A stretch of DNA of 49,579 bases. Origin: JANLSO01 sp031362405 (GTDB taxonomy: Bacteria > Actinomycetota > Thermoleophilia > Miltoncostaeales > Miltoncostaeaceae). Position numbers and translations under genes: made by a program. Positions 24,187 to 31,969 of this stretch are shown here, piece after piece. Under the pieces are notes generated by a model, which was not told the origin of the DNA, did not search any database, and saw only the letters and a list, made by a program, of their open reading frames with translations. The stretch lies in contig JANLSO010000025.1 in NCBI GenBank assembly GCA_031362405.1, forward strand, positions 1 to 49,579, in the 5' to 3' direction. The first letter of the stretch is position 1. Each line of letters starts with the position of its first letter.

Positions 24187-24723
24187 GTGCCCCCCGGGTT
24201 CGAGGAACAGGCGGAGCGCTTCGCCCGGGAGCTCGACGACCTGATCGCAGGCTGCCTTGCCAGTCCTCCCGAGTTCAACGTCGTCAGTTTGCGAGCGGCA
24301 GATGCTCGGATCGGCCCGGGGCAGCTCACCACCGATGGCACTCACGGCTTCCCTCTGGTCGATCTGCCCCGTGCCAACGACGTTGACGGTGCCAGCCTTC
24401 TCCTCAAGGTCGAGTTCCGCGTCGTACTCGACCAAGAGCAGCTGCATCTCACGGTGGTGACGTCGGCCTTCGGGCTCTGGGTGCGATCGGACGCGAGCGG
24501 AAAACCGCGGCCGGTCTTCCGGATCGAGTACGAAAGGGATGCACGAGGAAAGGCCGCAGCCCACGTTCACTTTCACGCGGAGTCGGCGGACATGGCGTGG
24601 GTTTACGGGAGCGCCGGCCAGCCCTTGCCGACCATGAAGGAGATTCATTTCCCTGTAGGCGGGAAGCGCTTTCAACCGACCATCGAAGACGTTCTCCTTT
24701 CCCTTGCCCGAGAGAAGCTCTAA
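24187..24723 (+). CDS. Unknown conserved-type protein, second gene of the unit
   Basis: 178 residues from a GTG. An N-terminal helix (EEQAERFARELDDLIAGCLA) is followed by a beta-rich region with VFRIEYERD and AAHVHFHAESADMAWVY, then VGGKRFQPTIEDVLLSLARE at the C-terminus. The HVHFH cluster could bind metal. I have an impression that proteins of this general form occur in other actinobacteria beside small partners, but I cannot name the family. After the stop, a different frame stays open to 24839 (EWKPGWREVLDGSHERWEQL) without a start codon. Confidence 0.6.
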   Translation: MPPGFEEQAERFARELDDLIAGCLASPPEFNVVSLRAADARIGPGQLTTDGTHGFPLVDLPRANDVDGASLLLKVEFRVVLDQEQLHLTVVTSAFGLWVRSDASGKPRPVFRIEYERDARGKAAAHVHFHAESADMAWVYGSAGQPLPTMKEIHFPVGGKRFQPTIEDVLLSLAREKL

Positions 24724-25438
24724 CGGAGTGGAAGCCAGGGTGGCGGGAGGTCCTCGACGGTTCGCATGAACGCTGGGAACAGCTCCAAGCGAAGGCAGCG
24801 GTCCGGCGTCATGCTGCTGAGGCCACCGCCCAGCTCTAGGCGCTCGGCTACACCTTACATCGGCTGAGCATCCCTACCTGAGGAAATCTGCGGCCCTCGC
24901 CGCGGCTGCAGCTATTGGCGCGCCCGTAGACCCGGATCAACGCACCATCCTTCTGGTCGGAAGCGAAAGACCCACGACGGGTTGGAACGCCTGGTACCCC
25001 GCGGCCATCGGCCGCGAGGAGTGAATTCGTCCGAGTCTGTCGCGCGATCTGCGATATTCGCTCCCTGACTGACGAACGTCCGCACCGACCTCGCGGAAAG
25101 GCGAGCAAACCTGAGAGTTTCGACGACTCCCAGGTCGTTGCGTTGAGGTCGCGCAAGCGTGTCCTCGTGGCGGCTGATCCGACCCAAGAGCTTCTCGGCC
25201 ACGGCGCGTTGCGGGTACTTCAACAGGCGCCCCATGACTGGGACGCGCACGGGGTCGCCGTAGACCGTGACGAGCTGGTCGGCAGAATCGCATCGCTCCA
25301 ACGCACGTGGGTCGCAGCCACACAGGTGGGCGACGCTTTCCGCCCTACCTTGCCCGGGTAGTGCTGGCCGCGCCCGTCGACAGTCAGGCGGCCGGCGGGT
25401 CGGCTGTGGCGCCGACCCGCCGAATCCACCGGTGAAGA
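24724..25438. other. Region with gene fragments only
   Basis: 24724-24839 (+) has a coding-like stretch with no start (WKPGWREVLDGSHERWEQLQ). On the minus strand around 25080-25280 there is QLVTVYGDPVRVPVMGRLL then AVAEKLLGRISRHEDTLARP, which recalls the nucleotidyltransferase/AbiEii toxin group, but the flanking frames break and I cannot build a gene. Treated as remnants. Confidence 0.3.
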
Positions 25439-26137
25439 TCAGGCGGTGGCGACCTCGGTGGGCCGGCGTGACGACGGCCGGAGCTCGCCGCGCTCCCAGT
25501 CTCGATCGGAGGCCATCCAGACCACCCGCGCGACAACGGCGAAGCCGATCAGCAGCACGGCGCTCCCCGCGACATCGAGAGCCTTCACGTCGGCGGCGTG
25601 GGCGACGACGCTGAGCGCCGGCCCCAGAATCAGGGCAACTCCCGCCCAGGCGGGTACCACGCGGGAGCGCAACAGTCCGATCCCCAGCAGGATCGTGCCG
25701 GCGAGCATTCCCAGCAGGAACACCACCAGCACCAGGTTGATGACCCACGCGGACGAGCCGTCGACCGCAGCAACGATCTCGGCGCGCGCCTGGGTGCGCT
25801 CGGCGAGACCGATCTTGTCCTGGTCGGTGATCACCAGAAGCATCCCGCCGACATATCCGGCAACGGCGAGCGAACCACCGATCAGGCCAAGCAGCGGCGC
25901 CCCGCCGCGCAGCACCCGCATCACGGCCAGGAGGCCCGGGATGATCGTGAGGATGCCGAGGAACGCCAGCAGGTCGGCGATCTGGAAGGCCGCCACGTTC
26001 TGCTCGACCAGCGCGAGCGTCTCAGCGGTGTCCTGGTTGTTGATCCACGGAAGCGCGATCGTCGCGCCGAGCAGCAGCACGTTGCCGACAACGAGGCTGG
26101 CCGCGCTCGCGACGCGCCTGAATCGAACGATGTCCAT
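25439..26137 (-). CDS. Six-helix integral membrane protein, unknown function
   Basis: 232 residues from the ATG giving MDIVRFRRVASAASLVV; GGAGG lies 10 bases upstream. Six hydrophobic segments alternate with short loops. There is one longer extracytoplasmic loop (ITDQDKIGLAERTQARAEIV). The layout resembles the DUF4386 group of actinobacterial membrane proteins (tentative). It is downstream of the response regulator on the same strand, so it may be co-transcribed with or regulated by that two-component pair. Confidence 0.7.
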   Translation of the reverse strand: MDIVRFRRVASAASLVVGNVLLLGATIALPWINNQDTAETLALVEQNVAAFQIADLLAFLGILTIIPGLLAVMRVLRGGAPLLGLIGGSLAVAGYVGGMLLVITDQDKIGLAERTQARAEIVAAVDGSSAWVINLVLVVFLLGMLAGTILLGIGLLRSRVVPAWAGVALILGPALSVVAHAADVKALDVAGSAVLLIGFAVVARVVWMASDRDWERGELRPSSRRPTEVATA

Positions 26138-26248
26138 CTGAGACCGACCTCCGAAGCTCTGGGGTGGCCGGCGGCCACCCGTCACGCTCGACGCTACGTC
26201 CCCGGGCACCGTCAGCCATCCATGCCAGCGCCGAACCTGGGCTAGGAG

Positions 26249-26920
26249 CTAGCCCTGGGGTGCGGGAGGAACAAGGCCCTGCACGTGCAGGAAGGCGAGC
26301 ACCGCCAGGACGCGCCGGTGATCCTCGGTGGTCGTCGGCAGACCGAGCTTTCGCAGGATGGCGCGCACGTGGGTCTCGACGGTCTTCTCGGTGAGCCACA
26401 GCCGCTGGGCGATGCCGGCGTTCGTGCGTCCCTCGGCCATGAGGCCGAGCACCTCCCGCTCGCGGGGCGTGAGCTCATCCAGGGGGTCGCGGGCAACGGG
26501 CGGCGCAATGAGCGTGGCGACGACGGCGGGGTCGAGGGCCGTGCCTCCCCCGGCCACCCGGGTCGCCGCGTCCAGGAAGTCATCGACGTCCAGCACGCGA
26601 TCCTTTAGGAGGTAGCCGAAGCCGCCGCCGCCGGAGACCAGCTGCACGGCGTGGCGCGTTTCGATGTGCTGGGACAGCACCAGCACGGCGGTGTCAGGGT
26701 GGTGCGCACGGATGCTGGCGGCCGCGACCATCCCCTCATCCTCGAAGCTCGGCGGCATGCGCACGTCGACGATCGCCAGCTCAGGCTCGTGCTCGGCCAC
26801 CGCAACGAGGAGCATCTCGGCGTCGCCGACGCGGGCGACCACCTGGTGCCCGGCATCCTCCAGCAACCCCGCGAGGCCCTCGCGCAGCAGCACCATGTCC
26901 TCGGCGATCACGATGCGCAC
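26249..26920 (-). CDS. NarL/LuxR-type response regulator
   Basis: 223 residues. The receiver domain (1-120) has the acidic pair Glu7-Asp8 and the phospho-acceptor Asp52 in AIVDVRMPP. The DNA-binding LuxR HTH is at about 150-210 (LTPREREVLGLMAEGRTNAG, then VETHVRAILRKLGL). Its start overlaps the end of the kinase gene by 13 bases, so the pair is translationally coupled. Target genes are unknown; the membrane gene at 25439 is the nearest candidate. Confidence 0.93.
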   Translation of the reverse strand: MRIVIAEDMVLLREGLAGLLEDAGHQVVARVGDAEMLLVAVAEHEPELAIVDVRMPPSFEDEGMVAAASIRAHHPDTAVLVLSQHIETRHAVQLVSGGGGFGYLLKDRVLDVDDFLDAATRVAGGGTALDPAVVATLIAPPVARDPLDELTPREREVLGLMAEGRTNAGIAQRLWLTEKTVETHVRAILRKLGLPTTTEDHRRVLAVLAFLHVQGLVPPAPQG

Positions 26921-28926
26921 GGCAGGTCCGCCTCGAGCAGCGTTCCGGCGCCCGCGGGGCTCTCGATGCGCAGCTGCCCGCCGTGAGCCCCGATGCGGTC
27001 GGCGATGCCCGACAGGCCGCTGCCGCGGCGGGGCACCGCGCCACCCACGCCGTCGTCGCGGACGCTCACCAGCAGCAGGTCGTCGCGTCGCACCGCGGCA
27101 ACCGCAACGCTCGACGCCGAGGCGTGCTTGACCGCGTTCGTGAGTGCCTCGCAGATCGTGAAGTACGCGGCCACCTCGATAGGCGCCGGGAGGTCTTGGG
27201 CATCGACATGCACGGACACGTGGATCGGTGCGCTGCGGGCAAGATCTCCCAGGGCAGCCGCCAGGCCGTCATCGAGGCGAGGTGGCCGCAGCCCCGCGGC
27301 GATGGTGCGCAGGTCGGCGATGGCACACGCCACCTCGGCAACGGCGTCGTCGAGGGGTGGACCCAGCACACGGGCCTCGCGAGGCAAGGAGCGCTGCATG
27401 CGCCGTAAGGCGATTCCCAGGCCCACAAGGCGCTGCTGGGCTCCGTCGTGCAGATCCCGCTCGAGGCGCCGGCGCTCCTCGTCGCCCGCCTGGACAAGGC
27501 GCTCTCGCGACTCCTCCACCTGGATGAGCTGCATCCGCACCTCCGCCCGCAGACGCGCCACCTCGATGGGGAGGCTCGCGGCTTCCACAACGCTGCGCAG
27601 CAGGTCGGGCCGTTCCCGCAGCGCGGGATCGTGCGCGACGATGCCGAGTTCCTCGCCGTGGCGCACAACGCGCGTCAGGGTGCGTGACCCTTCCCGTTCG
27701 ACATCGATCACCCGTCCGTCGACCCCGACGCGGGCATCGCTGTGGGGCAGGCGCAGCCACAGCGCGAGGGTCGGATCGGCCAGCGCCTCGACGAGCACCT
27801 GCTCAACCCGCTCCGGCTCCTCCTCGCCCCGGCGAAGGGCGTCCTCGAACATGCGCATGCGCCGCAGGCCGTCATAGCGGGCGCGCGCGAAACGGCGATC
27901 CACGATGCGCTGCACACGGTCGCGCAAAGGGCGGAAGGTGACCGCCACCGCAAGCGTCGCCAGCGCGGTTCCGACGACGGATCCGCGGCCGAGCGCCACG
28001 CCGGCGCCGAGCACGATCGCCCCGAAGCCCGCGGCCAGAAGCACACTGAGGCACACGTAGACCAGCGTGCGGTTGACGATGCGGTCGATCTCATACAGCC
28101 CGTGCCGCGTGATCGCGATCCCCACTGACACGCTCACGGCAACGCCGGCGGTCAGTAGGAAAATGGGGACCACGTCGGTGACCTCTCCGACGACGACGTA
28201 CGAGGCCACACACAGCAGCAGGCCAAGCGGAATCAGGGCAGCCGACCACGCAAGCCATTTGAGCTGCAGGCGCTCCGCCCCGACGCTGCGCCGGAACCGC
28301 ACCACAACGGCCACAGCGGCGACGAACAACCCCGCCAGCATGCATCCCCAGACGACCCAGAACACCGGCTCCAGGTGCCGGAAACCGGAGAGGTACAGCG
28401 GGTTGTCGGCGCCGCCCAGGTTCTGCTGGGACTTCTCCGACCCGAACAGCATCAGCGGCATGAGAAGGATCGGGGCGGCCAGCGCGATGGTGCCGGGGAT
28501 CCTCCACCGTTGCGACGGGAACCGCCCGTCGGGAAACAGCAGCGCGATCGCCAGCGGCCAGATGTAGAAGCCCGGCCATAGTGCGCTGTCGATCGCCGCG
28601 GCCAGCGGCTGGCCGGGGAGCGTGTCCCCGCTCGACAACCCGACCTGGGCGTACGTCTCGGCGGCGAACAAGGCGACGATGGGCAGGGGGCCCAACAACA
28701 TGATCCCGCCCACCCGGTTTCCAGGTCTGCTGCGAAGGATGACGAGCCCGACGATCGCCGGCACCGTGATCGCCGCCGCGACCGTCAGGGAGACCGCCGT
28801 CGGGAGCGCGTCATCGCCCTCCCGGCGCTGGCTCAGCTCAACGAGAATGGCCGAGAGCAGGATCAGCGGCGTGAGCGCTGAGATGAGCCACGGTCCTGAC
28901 GGACGGATCCTGTCCATGCGACGCAT
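26908..28926 (-). CDS. Membrane sensor histidine kinase, HisKA_3/NarX-like family
   Basis: 672 residues from the ATG giving MRRMDRIRPSGPW; an ATG three codons later is equally possible. The first ~350 residues hold about 9-10 hydrophobic segments in a sensor of unknown type. A linker helix follows, then the HisKA_3 dimerisation box with the phospho-acceptor His493 in RDLHDGAQQRL. A HATPase domain follows with the N box (EALTNAVKHA), DDGVGG and GSGLSGIADRI. It partners with the response regulator at 26249. The signal sensed cannot be inferred. Confidence 0.9.
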   Translation of the reverse strand: MRRMDRIRPSGPWLISALTPLILLSAILVELSQRREGDDALPTAVSLTVAAAITVPAIVGLVILRSRPGNRVGGIMLLGPLPIVALFAAETYAQVGLSSGDTLPGQPLAAAIDSALWPGFYIWPLAIALLFPDGRFPSQRWRIPGTIALAAPILLMPLMLFGSEKSQQNLGGADNPLYLSGFRHLEPVFWVVWGCMLAGLFVAAVAVVVRFRRSVGAERLQLKWLAWSAALIPLGLLLCVASYVVVGEVTDVVPIFLLTAGVAVSVSVGIAITRHGLYEIDRIVNRTLVYVCLSVLLAAGFGAIVLGAGVALGRGSVVGTALATLAVAVTFRPLRDRVQRIVDRRFARARYDGLRRMRMFEDALRRGEEEPERVEQVLVEALADPTLALWLRLPHSDARVGVDGRVIDVEREGSRTLTRVVRHGEELGIVAHDPALRERPDLLRSVVEAASLPIEVARLRAEVRMQLIQVEESRERLVQAGDEERRRLERDLHDGAQQRLVGLGIALRRMQRSLPREARVLGPPLDDAVAEVACAIADLRTIAAGLRPPRLDDGLAAALGDLARSAPIHVSVHVDAQDLPAPIEVAAYFTICEALTNAVKHASASSVAVAAVRRDDLLLVSVRDDGVGGAVPRRGSGLSGIADRIGAHGGQLRIESPAGAGTLLEADLPCAS

Positions 28927-29063
28927 CGTCCCATGCCGGGTCGCGCGCGACCACAGTGCAAGCACCGAGATTCCGTCGGGATGCGGTGCAGCGACCCTCT
29001 TTCTTTCCCGCGTCGGCGACTCAACGGCCGGCACAGCCGCGCCCGGCGCGGGCCAGCGGCGAC

Positions 29064-29555
29064 TCAGCGCGTGGCTGCCTGCGCGGCCACCCATAGCGAC
29101 CGCACACTGCTCGCCCACCATTGGCGGCCTCCCCGTGCGGTCGGGATACCCGCGGCGTTCAGATTCCGAGCAATCTCCGCGTAGCTGACTCCCTCGTTTC
29201 GCATGGCCAGGACTCGTTCGATGGTCGCCTCCTCAGACTCCGCGGTCCCCGGCGGGCGGCCACGCGCAGGCGGCTGCTGCCTGGCCGTCCGAATGTCCTC
29301 GTCCGTCATCCCGAGCCCAATGAGGTTGCGATGGAGCGTGAAGTCGCCTCGCGCTGCACGACGACGAACCGTCGTCGGGTGGACCTTCAGACGGCGAGCA
29401 GCGCCCCTTACCGACACCAAACGGCCCTCGAAAACGACCACCGGAGCAAGCGGGGCCGGTGTGACGGGGACTTTCTGAGTGCGCGGGGGCGGAAGGTCGG
29501 GGCGCACTCCCCGCAGCTGCAGTCGATCGCGTTTCAGGCTTCTGAGAAACCCCAT
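29064..29555 (-). CDS. Recombinase-domain-like / HTH protein, unknown function
   Basis: 163 residues from the ATG giving MGFLRSLKRDRLQLRG; an in-frame ATG at 29585 is an alternative. A central HTH-like segment (VRGAARRLKVHPTTVRRRAA) is followed by a module typical of the post-catalytic 'Recombinase' domain of serine recombinases: GVSYAEIARNLNAAGIPTAR, GG, then WWASSVRSLW. No resolvase catalytic domain is present. This could be a DNA-binding remnant of a recombinase or a small regulator. It is divergent from the gene at 29584; the two ATGs nearly coincide if the longer start is used. Confidence 0.55.
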   Translation of the reverse strand: MGFLRSLKRDRLQLRGVRPDLPPPRTQKVPVTPAPLAPVVVFEGRLVSVRGAARRLKVHPTTVRRRAARGDFTLHRNLIGLGMTDEDIRTARQQPPARGRPPGTAESEEATIERVLAMRNEGVSYAEIARNLNAAGIPTARGGRQWWASSVRSLWVAAQAATR

Positions 29556-29583
29556 GCCTCCGATCGTACAGATAATTCGCATC

Positions 29584-29853
29584 ATGATGGAGCGCTTCTT
29601 GGGTTACGGGCCCGGCGATGCGGATCGGCTGCCGTTCGAGTTGCTGGACGTCATCGGCAGCTTCCCGCCCATTTCGTCGCGACCCGCAAACCATCCCGCC
29701 GGCGCGACGCAGTACGCGGTCGAGGGCGTGATCGGCGGCCCAAATGGTCGCCAAGCAGCAATACGGACGGGCTGGCAGATCGACACCCCGGATAGCGATC
29801 CCTACTTGGTGACCGCGTACCTACTCGGGCGACTTCGCACCGAGGGCCAGTGA
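29584..29853 (+). CDS. DUF6883-like protein
   Basis: 89 residues from ATG 29584 (MMERFLGYGPGDADRLPFEL). The region YAVEGVIGGPNGRQAAIRTG then WQIDTPDSDPYLVTAYLL resembles DUF6883, which usually ends with the same '...VTAYP' strand. The normal N-terminal strand is missing, so it may be truncated. GATAAT lies at 29571-29576, which would give a leaderless mRNA. It precedes the DUF4926-like gene by 15 bases, the usual partner order. Function of the family is not established; a toxin-like role is inferred from context. Confidence 0.55.
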   Translation: MMERFLGYGPGDADRLPFELLDVIGSFPPISSRPANHPAGATQYAVEGVIGGPNGRQAAIRTGWQIDTPDSDPYLVTAYLLGRLRTEGQ

Positions 29854-29856
29854 CGC

Positions 29857-29862
29857 TACCCT
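29857..29862 (+). promoter_or_regulatory. -10 box for leaderless DUF4926-like gene
   Basis: TACCCT ends 6 bases before the ATG at 29869, placing the transcript start on the start codon. It lies across the short gap after the DUF6883-like gene, so the second gene could be made independently. Confidence 0.4.
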
Positions 29863-29868
29863 GACGCA

Positions 29869-30117
29869 ATGAGCACGATCGTCGAACTTGGCGCCGTTCG
29901 CCTCCGCGCACCGCACGGCCGCTGGCCGGCGGGCTCACGTGGGATAGTCGTCAACTATCGCCCCGGGTGGCCGATGGCCACGGTCGACTTTTCCGAGCTC
30001 GTCCCCGTTGCCGAACGGGGCAGCATCGATTTCTCTGAGCTGGTCCCGGAGATTGCTCTGATCGACCTCGAGCCCGTCGACGTCGAGGAGTCGTCACGTG
30101 CGGTGGCAAACCGATAG
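29869..30117 (+). CDS. DUF4926-like small protein
   Basis: 82 residues. LGAVRLRAPHGRWPAGSRGI then VVNYRPGWPMATVDFSELV follow the DUF4926 pattern (a small SH3-like barrel: 'V-x-L...G-x-x-G-x-x-G-x-V-V...Y-x-V-E-F'). The motif DFSELVP occurs twice, 12 residues apart, from an internal duplication near 29985-30045. It pairs with the DUF6883-like gene upstream. An antitoxin or immunity role is often suggested for such pairs; not shown here. Confidence 0.55.
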   Translation: MSTIVELGAVRLRAPHGRWPAGSRGIVVNYRPGWPMATVDFSELVPVAERGSIDFSELVPEIALIDLEPVDVEESSRAVANR

Positions 30118-30406
30118 CCCTTGAAGGGTTGTGCTCTGGGCGAGGGACCGCATGGTGATGTGCCGACTGCGCGGCGAGGGTCACGCGAGGCCCGGAGTGG
30201 TGGTGCCACCTCACATCGTCGGGCGAGGGCGATGATGACTCCACCGAGTCTGCCTGTGCCGGTCCGGGTTGGCTCCCAGCCGGTTGGACCCCTGTGCCGG
30301 TGATCGCTGCGCCGTAAGCTCGTCCACCCGACGCCCTCGGAGTTCAGACGCTCCGCTGGTACTTGCCATCCGAGACCCAACTACGCTCGACGGGCCGATC
30401 TGGTGG
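30118..30406. other. Intergenic region between convergent genes
   Basis: No gene was recognised. A weak hairpin AGCCC-TTGAA-GGGTT sits at about 30116-30130, directly after the DUF4926-like stop, and could act as a terminator. Confidence 0.3.
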
Positions 30407-30619
30407 CTATGCGACTTCCAAGAGTTCGGCCGTCGAGGGGGTCGGGACAGGAATATCGAGGCCGTCTTCGCGCATTCCTTCGAGGTGCATGAGAATCGCC
30501 CCGCGCATGTTCTCGAGGACTTCCTCGCGGTCACGCCCCGTGGCAACGCACCCGGGGAGGTCCGGCGCGTACGCCGAAAGATTGCTCGCACCTTCTTCGA
30601 TGACCACCAGGTAGCGCAT
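30407..30619 (-). CDS. hicB: HicB-family antitoxin
   Basis: 70 residues. The HicB partial RNase-H-like fold is clear: MRYLVVIEEGASNLSAYAPD, LPGCVATGRDREEVLENM, then LHLEGMREDG-type helix and IPVPTP. There is no C-terminal DNA-binding extension, so autoregulation would need HicA or another factor. Its ATG follows the HicA TAG stop with no gap. It neutralises HicA by direct binding. Confidence 0.9.
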   Translation of the reverse strand: MRYLVVIEEGASNLSAYAPDLPGCVATGRDREEVLENMRGAILMHLEGMREDGLDIPVPTPSTAELLEVA

Positions 30620-30814
30620 CTAGCTGTCCTCCTCGAGACCCGCCTGCCGAAGAATACTGCGGAGCGTCTTTGGGTGAATCTCGTCGCTTGGACGTCCGGC
30701 TACGGTAACGCGCCCGCGGTGGTCGTCATGCTTGAACTGTCGGTGACTCCCCCGCTGGGCAACCTCGTACCAGCCAGCGTCGCTGAGCAACCGAAGTACT
30801 TGCCTCACCTTCAC
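30620..30814 (-). CDS. hicA: HicA-family mRNA interferase toxin
   Basis: 64 residues from a GTG. Double-stranded-RNA-binding fold with the catalytic histidine His24 in RGSHRQFKH and the typical VKVRQVLRLLSDAGWYEVAQ start. In known systems it cleaves mRNA and tmRNA and stops growth. The gene looks intact. TAGTCT lies exactly 6 bases before the GTG (30821-30826), so the hicAB transcript is probably leaderless. Confidence 0.9.
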   Translation of the reverse strand: MKVRQVLRLLSDAGWYEVAQRGSHRQFKHDDHRGRVTVAGRPSDEIHPKTLRSILRQAGLEEDS

Positions 30815-30903
30815 GGCGTCAGACTAGCGCCGCCACCCCGACCGCGAAAACGCTGGCGGCAGTTCCGAGAAGACCGGTCTTACCGAGTATAGGCAGGGCC
30901 GCG

Positions 30904-31245
30904 TCAATGCCCATCTCTCTGCTCGGCGGCGATTCTGGTCGCCAGCGCATCGACATCCCGTTCCGCCTTTGCTCGGACGTCCGCAGGAGGAGGCCAGGTC
31001 GGAATCTCCTCCTGACCGGCATCTCGACGCAACCCAGCAAGGAAATGGACCTCGCCCATGCGAATCACGACCTGCCCAGCGCGAACGAGACCCCAGTCGA
31101 CGCATTCGTCAACGGTCGCGGCAAGCGGCCCCTGTTCGACGAGGCGGGACCCGTCACTGTCGGGCTCGTCGACGTGGACGGAGTACCGAACGGGCCGACG
31201 AAAGGGATCCTCTGCAACCCACGCTGTGCGCTGACGAATGCTCAC
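30904..31245 (-). CDS. Unknown small protein
   Basis: 113 residues from the GTG at 31245 (MSIRQRTAWVAEDPFRRPVR). TATGAT at 31252-31257 sits 6 bases before the GTG, fitting a leaderless start; the GGAG in between would be too close to serve as a ribosome site. N-terminal beta strands (YSVHVDEPDSDG, SRLVEQGP) are followed by an Arg/Glu-rich helical tail. Family not recognised. It directly abuts the VapC stub and lies upstream of hicA. Confidence 0.55.
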   Translation of the reverse strand: MSIRQRTAWVAEDPFRRPVRYSVHVDEPDSDGSRLVEQGPLAATVDECVDWGLVRAGQVVIRMGEVHFLAGLRRDAGQEEIPTWPPPADVRAKAERDVDALATRIAAEQRDGH

Positions 31246-31257
31246 CTCCGAATCATA

Positions 31258-31363
31258 AGTCCCCCTGAGGCCAGGACCGGGCGACCCCACCCGGTCGCAA
31301 GCGACGCGCTCGGAGTCGCCGATTGGCCGCCGCGACAAGCGGCCCGGTGACGACGACGAGGAC
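31258..31363 (-). pseudogene. VapC toxin remnant (5' fragment)
   Basis: Immediately after the VapB stop, the minus strand reads VLVVVTGPLVAAANR, then after a +1 shift GDSERVACDRVGSPGPGLRG. This is the PIN-domain N-terminus ('VLVVDTGPLVAAANR.DSEHVACDRLL'). The likely GTG start is GTC, the first catalytic Asp codon (GAC) is GTC, one frameshift is present, and everything after ~40 residues is gone. The toxin cannot be functional. Confidence 0.65.
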
Positions 31364-31585
31364 CTACGAAGTGCCTTCGAAACCTTGCGACAAGAGCTCG
31401 TCTACGCGACGCCCCGCGAGGTCGGCTGCTTCCCCGATGCCGACGAATGCAAAAGGGTCGTCGCCCGCCAAGAAGCCCGCCAGTGCGGCGCGTGCAAGAG
31501 CTTCGGGCGCAAGGCCGGCTCTCGTCGCGCGCTCGGCAAGCCGGGCGAGCAGCGCCTCATCGAGATTGAGCGTGAGCGTCCCCAT
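31364..31585 (-). CDS. Orphan VapB-type antitoxin
   Basis: 73 residues starting MGTLTLNLDEALLARLAERA. The N-terminal ribbon-helix-helix (strand TLTLNLDE, helices to about 45) binds DNA, and the C-terminal tail (ADLAGRRVDELLSQGFEGTS) would bind the toxin. TACCCT at 31592-31597 is 6 bases before the ATG (leaderless). Its VapC is only a stub, so the antitoxin is unpaired; it may still repress its promoter or cross-neutralise another VapC. Confidence 0.75.
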   Translation of the reverse strand: MGTLTLNLDEALLARLAERATRAGLAPEALARAALAGFLAGDDPFAFVGIGEAADLAGRRVDELLSQGFEGTS

Positions 31586-31661
31586 GACGAGAGGGTACTT
31601 CAACGGTGTTCTTCGTTGCATTGGGGGCCGAGGCGCACTTGTTCGCCGAACGTCGTCGCAG

Positions 31662-31865
31662 TCAGCGGTAGGACGAAGGAGTCACCGGCCCCCCGAGCCG
31701 AAGGCCTGTCATCGCAGCCCGTGCCCGCTCGACGCGAGCCTCAGTCACCTCGGCCGTCTCGGGAGGCCTTCTGAGGGTGGCAACGGCGTTCCGGTACCCG
31801 TCGATGGCCGCTCGACTCACCAGAGTTTCAAGGGGGCCGGGATCTGGCGTGGGCTTGGCTTCCAT
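31662..31865 (-). CDS. Small unknown protein driven by repeat block A
   Basis: 67 residues from ATG 31865 (MEAKPTPDPGPLETLVSRAA, then IDGYRNAVATLRRP). The helical, Arg/Glu-rich middle and basic end have no recognised family. Its promoter and first six codons lie inside repeat block A: TACGGT (31872-31877) is 6 bases before the ATG and TTGTCG lies 18 bases further upstream. Confidence 0.5.
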   Translation of the reverse strand: MEAKPTPDPGPLETLVSRAAIDGYRNAVATLRRPPETAEVTEARVERARAAMTGLRLGGPVTPSSYR

Positions 31866-31960
31866 CAACGAACCGTACCCCTGTACGCCGGGGCCCGACA
31901 AATCGGCGATCACCAGCGGCGCTGTCTCGGCTCGACGGCGCCTCAGTCAAGAGTTGGTCG
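31849..31960. repeat. Two-block repeat, copy 2, block A (promoter-bearing)
   Basis: About 112 bases matching 23017-23130. It carries the leaderless promoter and start of the 31662-31865 gene. In this copy blocks A and B are nearly contiguous (9 bases apart). Confidence 0.7.
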
Positions 31961-31969
31961 AGCGGGCGG

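Noticed and set aside
31246..31251. GGAG as Shine-Dalgarno for the 31245 gene (or an ATT start)
   Set aside because: Spacing to the GTG is zero; the TATGAT box at the leaderless distance explains the start better.
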